DNA of 30,968 nucleotides from DATAMF01 sp964472565 (GTDB lineage Bacteria > Chloroflexota > Anaerolineae > Aggregatilineales > Aggregatilineaceae). The DNA is taken from the NCBI GenBank assembly GCA_964472565.1, contig CAYYNB010000063.1, positions 1-30,968 on the forward strand, in the 5' to 3' direction. The position numbers and the translations under genes were made by a program. Under the pieces are notes generated by a model, which was not told the DNA's origin, ran no database searches, and worked only from the letters and a program-made list of their open reading frames with translations. Position 1 is the first letter of the stretch. The number at the start of each line of letters is the position of its first letter. Positions 23,907 to 30,968 of the stretch are shown here, piece by piece.

Positions 23907-23983
23907 TGGTGGGTGACAAGGGACTCGAACCCCTGACTTCTTCCTTGTAAGGGAAGCGCTCTAACCAACTGAGCTAGTCACCC
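23907..23983 (-). tRNA. tRNA-Val (anticodon TAC), CCA encoded
   Basis: A full cloverleaf can be folded. The 7-bp acceptor stem GGGTGAC/GTCACCC is perfect, the D arm reads TAGCTCAGTTGGTTAGAGC, and the anticodon arm has loop CTTACAA with anticodon TAC for valine. The T arm is AGGGGTTCGAGTCCCT, the discriminator is A, and the CCA end is encoded. The TTCGA T-loop and GG in the D-loop are conserved. It has its own promoter just upstream and a terminator just downstream, so it is a single-gene unit between the SUMF1-like gene and the PTPS-related gene. Confidence 0.97.
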
Positions 23984-23995
23984 TTTACGTCCTGC

Positions 23996-24025
23996 ATTAT
24001 AGCCGTTGGAACGCGCACACGTCAA
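23996..24025 (-). promoter_or_regulatory. Strong sigma-70-type promoter of the tRNA gene
   Basis: Minus strand: TTGACG (24020-24025), 18 bp, TATAAT (23996-24001). Initiation is expected near 23989, six bases before the mature tRNA 5' end. It is the clearest promoter in the window. Confidence 0.75.
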
Positions 24026-24043
24026 GCACTAAGTTCGCAGCGG

Positions 24044-24958
24044 TTATAGGCGCGGCGCACCCACCACCCGAAACCCGACGAAACTGGACCGGACATCCGG
24101 CGTATAGCGGTTGCTGCGGTAGACACTGCTCGCCTCGTACACGCCGTAATTCCACGCGCCCCCGCGCAGCACCCGCTCGCCATGATCATTGTCTTCAGGC
24201 AACTGGTATTTTTCATTCCACCGCGACAGACACCATTCCAGGACATTTCCGCTCAGGTCGTATACACCAAGCGCTTCATTCCGGCCCGCTGCGAAAATTC
24301 CAACCGCGCAGGTGCGCTTAATACCACTTTCGCGGCTGTTCAACTTGAACGGATCCGCATCATTCCCCCACGGAAATTTCCGCCCGTCCGGGTAACGCGC
24401 GGCTTTCTCCCACTCGGCTTCCGTCGGTAGCCGCAGCACATAATTCTCTGGTATCCCCGCTGGCAGTTCCAACTTACCTCCCCGGCGTTGTTCATCCAAC
24501 CAGCACGTACAGGCATACGCTTCATACCACGTGACGCCAATCACCGGATGGTTGCTGATATGCCACATCGGGTCATTCCATCCCCATTCTGGCCCGGTCT
24601 TATCTGCTTTCCACGTCCAGCCCGCCGTTGTCCAATACGTTCGCTCGCTGTAGCCGCCTGCTGCCACAAATGCCGCATACTGCGCATACGTCACCGGGTA
24701 ACGCGCGATCCAGTAGGAATACGGCAGTTCGATCTGCTCGCCGCCCCAGACTCGATACCCGTCAGGATCGCCGCCCATCTGGAATTTGCCTGCTGTAATC
24801 ATTTCTGACCACGCCAGATCAGGCACACCATCGGGCTGCACGCCCACCCCTGGCCGCGGATCGCCGATTTCGGCCAGCCGCCGCCCCGCCTCAGCCCGAT
24901 CCGGCGGCTGGCCAGCCGGGTTCAACATCACGTCGAGCAAGCGTTTTGCTTCCGCCAT
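24044..24958 (-). CDS. SUMF1/FGE-fold protein lacking catalytic cysteines
   Basis: This 304-residue protein has the formylglycine-generating-enzyme (SUMF1) fold: GKFQMGGD, YWIARYPVTYAQYAAFV, HPVIGVTWYEAYACTCWL, LRLPTEAEWEKAARYPDG, YDLSGNVLEWC, RVLRGGAWNYG and the final GFRVVG. In true FGE the segment after RGG carries two active-site Cys (YRCAAR-like); here it reads VYRSNRY without Cys, so sulfatase activation is unlikely. The first 50 residues (AEAGRRLAEIGDPRPGVG...) resemble the lead-in seen when this domain sits at the end of STAND or kinase proteins. The ATG at 24958 is preferred over a GTG at 25018, since a TATACT box (24998-25003) lies within the extra stretch and AGGA precedes the ATG. 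Role unknown, possibly ligand or peptide binding. Confidence 0.88.
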   Translation of the reverse strand: MAEAKRLLDVMLNPAGQPPDRAEAGRRLAEIGDPRPGVGVQPDGVPDLAWSEMITAGKFQMGGDPDGYRVWGGEQIELPYSYWIARYPVTYAQYAAFVAAGGYSERTYWTTAGWTWKADKTGPEWGWNDPMWHISNHPVIGVTWYEAYACTCWLDEQRRGGKLELPAGIPENYVLRLPTEAEWEKAARYPDGRKFPWGNDADPFKLNSRESGIKRTCAVGIFAAGRNEALGVYDLSGNVLEWCLSRWNEKYQLPEDNDHGERVLRGGAWNYGVYEASSVYRSNRYTPDVRSSFVGFRVVGAPRL

Positions 24959-24997
24959 TTCTCCCCATCCTGTCGGACTACGGTTATTGCTAAGGAT

Positions 24998-25003
24998 AGT
25001 ATA
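24998..25003 (-). promoter_or_regulatory. -10 box of the SUMF1-like gene
   Basis: Minus-strand TATACT lies 39 bp before the ATG at 24958. No good -35 box is visible. Its position inside the longest open frame argues for the shorter protein. Confidence 0.35.
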
Positions 25004-25109
25004 GATGGCTGGCCGCACCGCGCCATTTTTCCCTCCGTCATTTTCCCTCCATCCCCGCCCCCGGATATAATCAACCCGACTGAATTCAGCACGTTTGGAA
25101 AACCACCCT

Positions 25110-25895
25110 ATGCCCCATCGTTTACTGGCTCACCTATCCCGCTTCTCGTTCCTCCTGGCCGGACTCGCCCTCGCCGCCCTGCTCATCAACGCCTTCATGT
25201 GGTATGGCGCGGATCAGCCCGCCAATGTGCCCTATGTGCCCGCCCATCACACCACCTGCGGCCAGCCCGTCGAAATGCGCGCCGAGGATTACGATCTCTG
25301 GGGCAGCACGCGCCCCGGCCACGATCTCCCCCTCGCCCTCGTGGACTTCTGCGATCCGATCCAGCTCACCCGCGCCGATGGTCAGACCGAAATCTGGTTC
25401 TGGCTGTCCGTCGAAGTCACCGGTCAGGTGTTCCCCCTCACCGGCTGGGGTTACCCCTGGGTCGATATGGAGACCCCCGCCGCCGCCGACTACCGCGAGC
25501 CGCGTAATCCCTGGTGGAACGAACGCGCCAGCCTCCGCGCCATCCCCGACGAAATCGGCTATACGGGCGGTGATGGGTACGCCTGCCCCTTTGAAGAAAT
25601 GACCCGGCGCGGCCTCGACTTGTTTTTCTACCGCCCCGAAGGTTTTCAGCTTCCGGTAGGCACCCGCTGGGAAGGCTGGGTCTGCCTCTACTTCGACGGG
25701 GGCCGCACCCTCCCCGCCTCCCTCATCGTCTCCATCCAGCCGGATCGTGCCCGCATCACCCAATGGGTCGATAAATTTTTTTTCACCCAGGATGATCCCG
25801 CCGCCATCCCCATCGTTTCCGAAGACCAGCTCTGCGATTTCGCCCGCCGCACCCACCCCGCCACCATCCAAACGTCAGGAGTTTGCGCGCCATAG
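25110..25895 (+). CDS. Membrane-anchored extracytoplasmic protein, unknown
   Basis: This is a 261-residue protein I do not recognise. A basic start is followed by one hydrophobic helix (about 13-32) acting as signal anchor, then about 225 residues outside, rich in Trp, Pro and Asp, with six cysteines that could pair (for example in HHTTCGQP, VDFCDP, YACPFEE, WVCLYF, QLCDFA and near the end). The predicted secondary structure is mainly beta. The ATG at 25110 is preferred; a TTG five codons upstream is possible, and neither has a strong ribosome-binding site. The gene points away from the SUMF1-like gene. Function unknown. Confidence 0.68.
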   Translation: MPHRLLAHLSRFSFLLAGLALAALLINAFMWYGADQPANVPYVPAHHTTCGQPVEMRAEDYDLWGSTRPGHDLPLALVDFCDPIQLTRADGQTEIWFWLSVEVTGQVFPLTGWGYPWVDMETPAAADYREPRNPWWNERASLRAIPDEIGYTGGDGYACPFEEMTRRGLDLFFYRPEGFQLPVGTRWEGWVCLYFDGGRTLPASLIVSIQPDRARITQWVDKFFFTQDDPAAIPIVSEDQLCDFARRTHPATIQTSGVCAP

Positions 25896-25917
25896 TGCAT
25901 TTCCCCCAACTTGCTTA

Positions 25918-25946
25918 TTGCGACATCGGGCACAAACGAGTATGAT
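25918..25946 (+). promoter_or_regulatory. Sigma-70-type promoter of the lipoprotein gene
   Basis: TTGCGA (25918-25923), 17 bp, TATGAT (25941-25946). Initiation near 25953 gives a leader of about 57 bases with GAGGGGAG before the ATG at 26010. Confidence 0.5.
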
Positions 25947-26009
25947 CTACCCCGTTTTTTAGAGCCATTTTTCGAGCTACCCAAGCCGAAGAGGGGAGAT
26001 AATCTTAGT

Positions 26010-26669
26010 ATGTCAAAGCGTTTTGGATTAGTCCTGATTGTGCTGCTCGTCGCGCCCATGTTGCTGACGGCCTGCGGATCAGATTCGGAGAAGGCTGCCG
26101 AAGACTACATGAAAGCCGTGCTGAAGGGCGAAGTTGATAAAGCCAAAGAAAAAGCGTGCGCAGATTTTCAGGATGACACTGAAAAATATACCGCCGCGTA
26201 TCAGGCGATCACCCCCAACATCCACAAAGACAGCCTCGATCTGAAGTTTGATGTGGGCAAAGGCCAGAACAACGAAGAGATCATCGTCACCGGTTCCTAC
26301 GAATATGGTGACAAGGATAATCCCAAAGAATACGAACTGGTCAATTCCTACCGCCTGACGGACGATGAGCAGAAAGCCCTGGGCATCGACGAGGATCACA
26401 TCGAAACCCGCGTCGTCCTCATGATGAAGGAAGAAGACGGCGATTGGTGTGTATCGTCTGAATCCAAGTTCAACGATCCCATCCTCAACCTTTTCGCTGG
26501 CGACGAAGCCGCGACTGTCGAACCCACCGCTGAAGCACCTGCTGCTGAAGCGACTGTCGAACCCACCGCCGAAGCGCCTGCCGCTGAAGCAACCGAAGAA
26601 CCTGAAGCCGAAGTAACCGCCGAACCTGAAGTTGAAGCCACCGCCGAAGCGACGGCTGAAGCCGAATAA
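26010..26669 (+). CDS. Lipoprotein with DUF4878-like domain and Ala/Glu/Pro tail
   Basis: This 219-residue lipoprotein has signal MSKRFGLVLIVLLVAPMLLTAC, with the lipobox LTAC and lipidated C22. The following domain (about 28-165) resembles the NTF2-like DUF4878 type: SEKAAEDYMKAVLKGEVDKAKEKACADF at the start and a closing strand DGDWCVSS. Its first helix is similar to that of the 27308-27721 product. The tail from about 170 is low-complexity Ala/Glu/Pro/Thr with a 13-residue repeat, probably a wall spacer. An upstream in-frame start at 25911 is rejected because promoter elements and GAGGGGAG lie between. Ligand unknown. Confidence 0.85.
   Translation: MSKRFGLVLIVLLVAPMLLTACGSDSEKAAEDYMKAVLKGEVDKAKEKACADFQDDTEKYTAAYQAITPNIHKDSLDLKFDVGKGQNNEEIIVTGSYEYGDKDNPKEYELVNSYRLTDDEQKALGIDEDHIETRVVLMMKEEDGDWCVSSESKFNDPILNLFAGDEAATVEPTAEAPAAEATVEPTAEAPAAEATEEPEAEVTAEPEVEATAEATAEAE
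26511..26588 (+). repeat. 39-bp tandem repeat in the lipoprotein tail
   Basis: Two adjoining 39-bp units (26511-26549 and 26550-26588) differ at only a few third positions and both encode ATVEPTAEAPAAE. The in-frame unit allows the tail to change length. Confidence 0.85.
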
Positions 26670-26690
26670 ATCGGTGTGTCGTAGATTTTG

Positions 26691-26728
26691 AAACGCCTGG
26701 TTCTAATTTGTTTTAGTGCCGGGCGTTT
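26691..26728 (+). terminator. Probable terminator of the lipoprotein gene
   Basis: AAACGCCTGG (26691-26700) pairs with CCGGGCGTTT (26719-26728; one G-U pair) across an AT-rich 18-base loop, and the strand continues with T-A-C. It lies 21 bp after the stop codon and 20 bp before the next start. The T run is short. Confidence 0.55.
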
Positions 26729-26748
26729 TACATCCTGGGGTTACAGCT

Positions 26749-27318
26749 ATGAAAATTCTGACCATTCTGGGCAGTCCTCGCAAACATGGCAATACGGCGG
26801 CAGTCCTCAAGCAGTTCGAAGACCTGCTCCCCTATCCCTTTGAGCGCATCAACATTACCGACCACCCGGTTAAAGGCTGTCTGGGCTGCGATGCCTGCCA
26901 GAAAAAGAAAGACAAACCCGGCTGTTGCCAATCCGACGGTCTGAACTTCATCCTCCCGCGTATCATGTCCGCCGATGTGGTGGTTTATGCTACCCCACTT
27001 TATGCCTGGGATTTCTCCGCCCAGATGAAAGCCCTGATCGACCGCCATTACTGCCTGGTCAAATGGAACGACACCCAGCACGGCGAATCACTGATCCCCG
27101 GCAAACGGGCGGCCCTCCTCGTCACCTGTAGCGGCGAAATCGAAAACAACGCCGATACGATTCAAACCATTTTTGACCGCGAGATCAACTACCTCAAGGG
27201 CACCGTCATCGGCAAATATATCGTTCCCAACTGCTCCACCCCGCGCGCGATGGGTGACAAAGCCATCACCACCGCTCAGGCTATGATCCGCGATCTTGGA
27301 GGCCCCCATGCGTCGTAA
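26749..27318 (+). CDS. NAD(P)H-dependent FMN reductase / iron-sulfur flavoprotein-like
   Basis: This is a 189-residue flavodoxin-fold protein. The phosphate-binding loop ILGSPRKHGNTAAVL (7-20) is typical of the NADPH-dependent FMN reductase/ISF family, followed by CLGCDACQKKKDKPGCC (C44, C47, C50, C59, C60). That close Cys cluster resembles the [4Fe-4S] site of archaeal-type iron-sulfur flavoproteins, and YATPLYAWDFSAQMKALIDR is the usual flavin-contact stretch. It probably shuttles electrons in the cytoplasm; partners are unknown. The ATG at 26749, with GGGG eight bases ahead, is preferred to a GTG at 26716, which lies inside the terminator hairpin. Its 3' end overlaps the next gene by 11 bp. 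Confidence 0.88.
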   Translation: MKILTILGSPRKHGNTAAVLKQFEDLLPYPFERINITDHPVKGCLGCDACQKKKDKPGCCQSDGLNFILPRIMSADVVVYATPLYAWDFSAQMKALIDRHYCLVKWNDTQHGESLIPGKRAALLVTCSGEIENNADTIQTIFDREINYLKGTVIGKYIVPNCSTPRAMGDKAITTAQAMIRDLGGPHAS

Positions 27319-27721
27319 GCTCATCGGAATCGGAATATTGGTTTTGGCCCTGCTGGCCGCCTATCTGCTCTTCCTGCGCCCCGAAGACAAAGGCGATCCC
27401 ATTGCCATCAGCCGCGCGTTTATCACCGCCCTCTGGAACGGCGACGAGGCCCGCGTCAAAGAACTCACCTGTGACGATGACCTCTTCCGCCAGACCGTGA
27501 TCCGTCAGACCCGTGAAGCCGATCCCACCGTCAAGGTAGATACCAGCGGCTTGATCTTCACCAAACAGACAGAAACCGATGACCGCGTCGTGATCCTGAT
27601 GGGCGGAACCGTCACCTTTACATCCCTCCAGGGCCAGCAGGAAACCCGCGACCTGAATGAGCAGCCTACATGGTTCACCTTACAAAACGAAGATGGTTGG
27701 AAAATCTGTGCGATTCAATAA
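27308..27721 (+). CDS. Membrane-anchored DUF4878-like small protein
   Basis: This 137-residue protein has an N-terminal membrane anchor (about 5-24) and an external NTF2-like domain: DPIAISRAFITALWNGDEARVKELTCDDD, then a closing strand QNEDGWKICAIQ. It resembles the domain of the lipoprotein encoded at 26010-26669, so the two are probably distant paralogues. GGAGG lies five bases before the ATG and the start overlaps the FMN reductase end, so the two are translationally coupled. It ends seven bases from the convergent STAS-like gene. Function unknown. Confidence 0.75.
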   Translation: MRRKLIGIGILVLALLAAYLLFLRPEDKGDPIAISRAFITALWNGDEARVKELTCDDDLFRQTVIRQTREADPTVKVDTSGLIFTKQTETDDRVVILMGGTVTFTSLQGQQETRDLNEQPTWFTLQNEDGWKICAIQ

Positions 27722-27728
27722 CCCCCAC

Positions 27729-28103
27729 CTAAAACTGCGCCGCCACCCGTTTCGCCTCATCGAAGGCCGCATCCACCTCAGCGAAAAAATTGACGCGCCA
27801 GAACATTTCCGCGCTCCCCAACATCGAGCGGCTCAGATTTTGGTATAGATTCTTGCGCAGCACCACCATCAGCGTATTAACGCGTGGATGGTTAAGAATC
27901 GTCTCGCATATCTCGACAATTTTGTTCTCCGGGAATCCTTCCAGATTTTGGGTATCCGCCACCAGAACCACCTGCTCCGGCCCCTCATCCAGCATCTTCT
28001 GCCGTTTCGCGCACATATCATAATATTCTTTCGGGGTCAGGTTCCCGCTGTATTCGATCACGAGGATCGGTAACTTATGCTTCCACTCGATTTGTATGGG
28101 CAT
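27729..28103 (-). CDS. STAS/SpoIIAA-like small protein
   Basis: This is a 124-residue soluble alpha/beta protein. The order PILVIEYSGNLTPKEYYDMCAKRQKML, QVVLVADTQNLEGFPENKIVEICETIL, VNTLMVVLRKNLYQNLSRSML, then MFWRVNFFAEVDAAFDEAKRV matches the STAS/SpoIIAA-like pattern often found in uncharacterised bacterial proteins. The phosphorylatable Ser of anti-sigma antagonists is not evident. AGGAT precedes the ATG by 11 bases. A partner-binding regulatory role is inferred from the fold only. Confidence 0.55.
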   Translation of the reverse strand: MPIQIEWKHKLPILVIEYSGNLTPKEYYDMCAKRQKMLDEGPEQVVLVADTQNLEGFPENKIVEICETILNHPRVNTLMVVLRKNLYQNLSRSMLGSAEMFWRVNFFAEVDAAFDEAKRVAAQF

Positions 28104-28220
28104 CTTTTTATTATCCTGTTAGAGAAACTAACCATAAAAAATAAGTTTCCGTACGAACGAAGTATAATCATAGGGTCAATTGCTAAACCGCGCAACTAGA
28201 GTAGACCTTACCCAAAAACA

Positions 28221-28243
28221 AAGGACCGGGAGCACCGGTCCTT
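28221..28243 (-). terminator. Terminator of the TolB-like gene
   Basis: A perfect 9-bp stem (AAGGACCGG and CCGGTCCTT) with a five-base loop is followed on the minus strand by TGTTTTTGGG. It lies immediately behind the stop codon of the beta-propeller gene. Confidence 0.8.
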
Positions 28244-28247
28244 GTCA

Positions 28248-29483
28248 TCACCTCATGTCACCCCGCCAGTCGAAACCCGCCAACCGCTCGGTTTCAAATA
28301 ACAGACGCAGATTTTGCCCATCTCCATCCATGACATACAAACCATAGCCGGGTGCATCGTCACCCAGAACATTGTTCACGCCAAATGCGATCTGTGCGCC
28401 ATCAGGCGAAAGCGACCAGCTATCGGACGGGCCGCCGGTTGCACCACACGCCGCATCTTTCCCCATCCTCCCGATGACCTGCGGCACAAGATCGTCCAGA
28501 TTGACTCGCATAATTTGGGCATACGAAGTGGGCGAATAATAACCTTCCGCACATTCAATTTCCAGGTAGTACAGGCCGGTGCCGTCGGGGGTTAATTCCG
28601 GCGTATAGTGGGGAAAGCTGACATAGGTGCGATAGGTTTCTGTGGTAATTTGTCGGGCGCTGCCATCCGATGGGTTGACCAACCAGATACTTTGTCGTGT
28701 CCCCTCCGCGTAGGTATGCTCGCGCACAAGAATAGACTCACTGCTCCAGTCGATCTGGGGCAGCATGACCAGGCGATCATCTTCTAAAATAGTGCTGATA
28801 TTGAAAGTATCGGTCTGGCTGGCATCGGATGCCTGGATCGTCAATTCTAAAACAGTCCCCTCCCCATACTGCTTCAGAATGGCTAATTGAGTGCCATCCG
28901 GCGACCAACTGACGCTGTCATAACTGCTGGCAATCGAAGAAAGAACCGTCCGCTTTCCGCTGTCGATCTCCACCACCTCGATGGTTGCCGGGTACGATTC
29001 GAGGCGACTCTCCGCCCCCACATAGGCGATCTGCGTGCCATCGGCGTTCCATGCGTACCAGGGCACATAATGCTCACTGATCGGGTGGGACAGGGCCTCC
29101 CCCGTCACATTCACTACAAATAACCCGATCGGATAGAAAGAGTCGGTCGGATCAACCGCCTGATAAGCCAGATAGGTACCATTCGGTGACCACTGATACG
29201 TTGCGCCAAATACGTTTGGACCCGCCACCATCTGCTGCGGGTCGCCATCAGCATCCATCACCCACAGCGATTGATCCCGCTGAAAAGCCAACCGGCTGCC
29301 ATCCGGTGACCAAACCGGATTTGATCCGGCCCCCAGTTCGTGCAGATTCTCGCCCGTGGTTTCGATCGTATAGATCGTATCATCCGCTGCGAAGGCCAAC
29401 AGGCGGGGAGCAGAATCTTGCGCGCTGGCTGGCCGGCTCAAAAGCATGCACATCATGAAAATGATTAATTTGCCCCAGTTCAT
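28248..29483 (-). CDS. Secreted TolB-like WD40/PD40 beta-propeller protein
   Basis: This 411-residue exported protein starts with a cleavable signal (MNWGKLIIFMMCMLLSRPASA, cleavage probably after ASA). The rest is a run of PD40/TolB-type blades with repeated SPDG or NADG turns: NPVWSPDGSRLAF, YQWSPNGTYLAY, YAWNADGTQIAY, VSWSPDGTQLAI, ELTPDGTGLYY and WSLSPDGAQIAF. Such propellers bind proteins or ligands outside the membrane. No extra catalytic domain is present. The open frame extends 86 codons upstream, but that part is Gly/Arg-rich, crosses a terminator and has no ribosome-binding site, whereas GGGGAGG lies just before the chosen ATG. It sits behind the DUF362 gene on the same strand. Confidence 0.85.
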   Translation of the reverse strand: MNWGKLIIFMMCMLLSRPASAQDSAPRLLAFAADDTIYTIETTGENLHELGAGSNPVWSPDGSRLAFQRDQSLWVMDADGDPQQMVAGPNVFGATYQWSPNGTYLAYQAVDPTDSFYPIGLFVVNVTGEALSHPISEHYVPWYAWNADGTQIAYVGAESRLESYPATIEVVEIDSGKRTVLSSIASSYDSVSWSPDGTQLAILKQYGEGTVLELTIQASDASQTDTFNISTILEDDRLVMLPQIDWSSESILVREHTYAEGTRQSIWLVNPSDGSARQITTETYRTYVSFPHYTPELTPDGTGLYYLEIECAEGYYSPTSYAQIMRVNLDDLVPQVIGRMGKDAACGATGGPSDSWSLSPDGAQIAFGVNNVLGDDAPGYGLYVMDGDGQNLRLLFETERLAGFDWRGDMR

Positions 29484-29527
29484 ATGCCCTCCCCTGCAAT
29501 TCACGTCTGAACCCTCATAGAATAGAT

Positions 29528-29560
29528 AAAAAAGGGCAAGCCACCAACCACAGCTTGCCC
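29528..29560 (-). terminator. Terminator of the DUF362 gene
   Basis: GGGCAAGC (29534-29541) pairs with GCTTGCCC (29553-29560) around an 11-base loop. On the minus strand six T (29528-29533) follow. It lies 24 bp after the stop codon. Confidence 0.8.
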
Positions 29561-29584
29561 CGACGAAATTCGATGAACAGCCGG

Positions 29585-30805
29585 CTATTCGTCGTCTCGA
29601 CCCAGCAGGCGGCTGCCAATGAACAGCGCCCCACCGGCCACCGCCGCCGCCCCGGCCATCGCCATCCGCTGCACCTTTTCCGGTTCGAGACCCGGCAGCA
29701 CCACTTCCCCATCCCCATACCGCGCGAACAACTGGCCCCATTTCATTTGTAGCGCTTCTTCTACGCGCTTGCGCCCCACAAATGGATACCAGTAGTAGTT
29801 ATGGTACACATTGCTCGCGGCATAGCTCCACGGCACAATCGGAGATCGCAGCAGCGGTTTCTCGAAGCCCTTCAGCCAGCCGTGATAGATCATCTTCTGC
29901 CCCTTGCTGGCGAATGTATCTTCCTGCACAAACCGGAACCGCTCAATATCCTTCAGTTCCAGCCCTACCACCTCGATCTCTGTCGGATTCCCAACACCGA
30001 GGCCGCGCTCGTGCCCCAGCCGGATAAAATCAAGTTCCATCGGCTCGAAGCCTTGCAGATACGCGCTCATCGCATCAATCGCCACCTGGTCCGCCGACGC
30101 CAGCAGCAGGTCTTTTTCATGCACCCGCATCGCGCGCGGTCCCGGACCATCCCCCGCGAATGTGCCATCCATCACCGCAAAAATGCCGGTATGAATATCC
30201 TGCTGAATTTGCAGCAGATCCACCACCGTCTCATGAATCACCGAATGTGTCCAGTGCCGGTTGCGGCTCAACAGCCCGCCGAATGCATTTTTCATCGCCC
30301 CGGTGATCGTCGTGAAGACGTGCGTTTTCACCGTCGGCAACTGGATGATATTCCGTCCATAGAAGTCTTTCGGAATGAACACCCCTTCAGGGAACACCCG
30401 ATCCAGCACCAGGAACGGTTCTTTAGGTTCATACCGCACCCATTCGAACTGCGGCTCATACAGGTGCCAGTTATCCAGCCCGTACTTGTCGGTGACATAT
30501 TTGTGCTTGTTATTGACCTCACCCACCCGCGCATCGACCACCACCGTATCATTATGCGCGGCGATCACTTTGGGATACCCGGCCCCCTGCAATTCCTGAA
30601 TCACCCCTTCGATCTGCCAGGGGGTGCTCGAACACGCCGGATACCACGTATCCCACGAGATATTGATCTTCAGCAGGGTGTCCTTATCTTTCGGCAGGGC
30701 CTCCTGATACCCCGCCAGGCGCATCACCTCGCGCACATCATCCACTACCGTATCGGGCGTCGTTCGGACAATTGCGACCTTACCACGACCGGGAAAGTTC
30801 ACCAT
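29585..30805 (-). CDS. DUF362 domain protein with C-terminal hydrophobic tail
   Basis: This 406-residue protein of the DUF362 family runs from KVAIVRTTPDTVVDDVREVMRLAG through LLKINISWD, RNIIQLPTVKTHVFTTITGAMKNAFGGL and IFAVMDGTFAGDGPGPRAM to LASADQVAIDAMSAYLQGFEP, all family-typical. DUF362 proteins often carry ferredoxin domains; none is present here. The biochemical role is unknown. A hydrophobic segment near the end (MAGAAAVAGGALFIGSRLL) suggests membrane attachment by a tail. The ATG at 30805 has GGAG six bases upstream; the ATG at 30817 lacks one but is also possible. A good promoter lies ahead and a terminator behind, so it is probably monocistronic. Confidence 0.85.
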   Translation of the reverse strand: MVNFPGRGKVAIVRTTPDTVVDDVREVMRLAGYQEALPKDKDTLLKINISWDTWYPACSSTPWQIEGVIQELQGAGYPKVIAAHNDTVVVDARVGEVNNKHKYVTDKYGLDNWHLYEPQFEWVRYEPKEPFLVLDRVFPEGVFIPKDFYGRNIIQLPTVKTHVFTTITGAMKNAFGGLLSRNRHWTHSVIHETVVDLLQIQQDIHTGIFAVMDGTFAGDGPGPRAMRVHEKDLLLASADQVAIDAMSAYLQGFEPMELDFIRLGHERGLGVGNPTEIEVVGLELKDIERFRFVQEDTFASKGQKMIYHGWLKGFEKPLLRSPIVPWSYAASNVYHNYYWYPFVGRKRVEEALQMKWGQLFARYGDGEVVLPGLEPEKVQRMAMAGAAAVAGGALFIGSRLLGRDDE

Positions 30806-30849
30806 AGAACGCTCCATTTTTTCTGATGACTCTGATACTTAATACCTCA

Positions 30850-30878
30850 AGTATAGCCCACCCACCCCACCTTGTCCA
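30850..30878 (-). promoter_or_regulatory. Sigma-70-type promoter of the DUF362 gene
   Basis: Minus strand: TGGACA (30873-30878), 17 bp, TATACT (30850-30855), each one base from consensus. Initiation is expected near 30843, giving a leader of 25-38 bases. Nothing else is recognised in 30879-30968. Confidence 0.6.
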
Positions 30879-30968
30879 CTTGCGCCGCTCACCAGTCCTC
30901 TTCAATTTTCGCCTGACTTCCCCCTCTTCCAACACCCTTGGCTATCCCATACCCGCAACATCTGGATC

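Noticed and set aside
23837..23968. 44-codon N-terminal extension of the PTPS-related membrane protein
   Set aside because: It reads through the 3' part of the tRNA-Val gene and its terminator; a GTG with a ribosome-binding site at 23836 explains the gene better.
24959..25018. GTG start of the SUMF1-like gene
   Set aside because: A -10 box lies inside the extra stretch, and the ATG at 24958 has an upstream AGGA.
25134..25871. 245-codon minus-strand frame opposite the 25110 gene
   Set aside because: Gly/Ala/Glu-rich antisense shadow typical of GC-rich genes; the plus frame has a signal anchor and paired cysteines.
29484..29741. 86-codon upstream extension of the beta-propeller gene
   Set aside because: Low-complexity Gly/Arg sequence that crosses the DUF362 terminator; a proper signal peptide starts at 29483.

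Overview
The window looks like chromosomal DNA of a member of the phylum Chloroflexota, probably an Anaerolineae-like lineage. This is inferred from content: high GC outside a few islands, two Hanks-type Ser/Thr kinases with a membrane segment and a Pro/Thr-rich extracellular stalk ending in SH3-like folds, a serine hydroxymethyltransferase fused to a glycine-cleavage T protein, a PTPS-related giant membrane protein, a DUF4062/STAND ATPase, and lipoproteins with Ala/Glu/Pro/Thr tails. No marker gene fixes the species. There is no prophage, CRISPR array or recognisable transposase. Genes are tightly packed, often convergent with touching stop codons.

Layout. 1-265 is a non-coding leader with two G-run repeats and a TATAAT box placed so that the Tat-exported M19 dipeptidase (266-1393) is probably leaderless. 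1390-3327 (minus) is kinase 1. 3388-4692 (minus) is a PIG-V-like membrane glycosyltransferase, divergent from a class C beta-lactamase-like hydrolase (4767-5963). Directly behind that hydrolase, in the same frame, lies a truncated kinase N-terminus (5964-6200), the remnant of a third kinase. 6213-8490 (minus) is a probable three-gene operon: two tandem zinc-ribbon membrane paralogues and a SagB-type nitroreductase. It diverges from kinase 2 (8617-10158), whose extracellular sensor part has slipped out of frame at a run of eight C (continuing 10122-10676).

10680-11557 holds a DUF433/DUF5615 toxin-antitoxin pair between two similar copies of a terminator plus the 3' tail of the glyA-gcvT fusion. 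The fusion itself (11524-14703, minus) carries an SHMT domain, a degenerate T-protein-like middle domain and a complete T protein. 14803-15586 is an AT-richer island: an orphan membrane-anchored protein bracketed by two ~100 bp direct repeats with a palindromic core. Next come an HD-like protein (15631-16434), a coupled nitroreductase/small-protein pair (16439-17328, minus) and an arginase-fold protein with a changed metal ligand (17402-18202).

18205-21072 (minus) is a DUF4062-STAND-TPR protein of NLR type, preceded by the PTPS-related membrane protein (21137-23836) and a complete tRNA-Val(TAC) with its own promoter and terminator. 24044-24958 is a SUMF1-fold protein without the catalytic cysteines. 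The right end holds a membrane-anchored orphan, a lipoprotein, an FMN reductase with an overlapping small DUF4878-like protein, a STAS-like small protein, a TolB-like beta-propeller and a DUF362 protein.

The recurring theme is surface sensing and signalling (kinases, SH3 stalks, zinc-ribbon membrane proteins, STAND) together with small cargo genes carried between direct repeats. Start codons were chosen from visible Shine-Dalgarno sequences and -10 boxes where present. All functional calls come from reading motifs, not from database searches.
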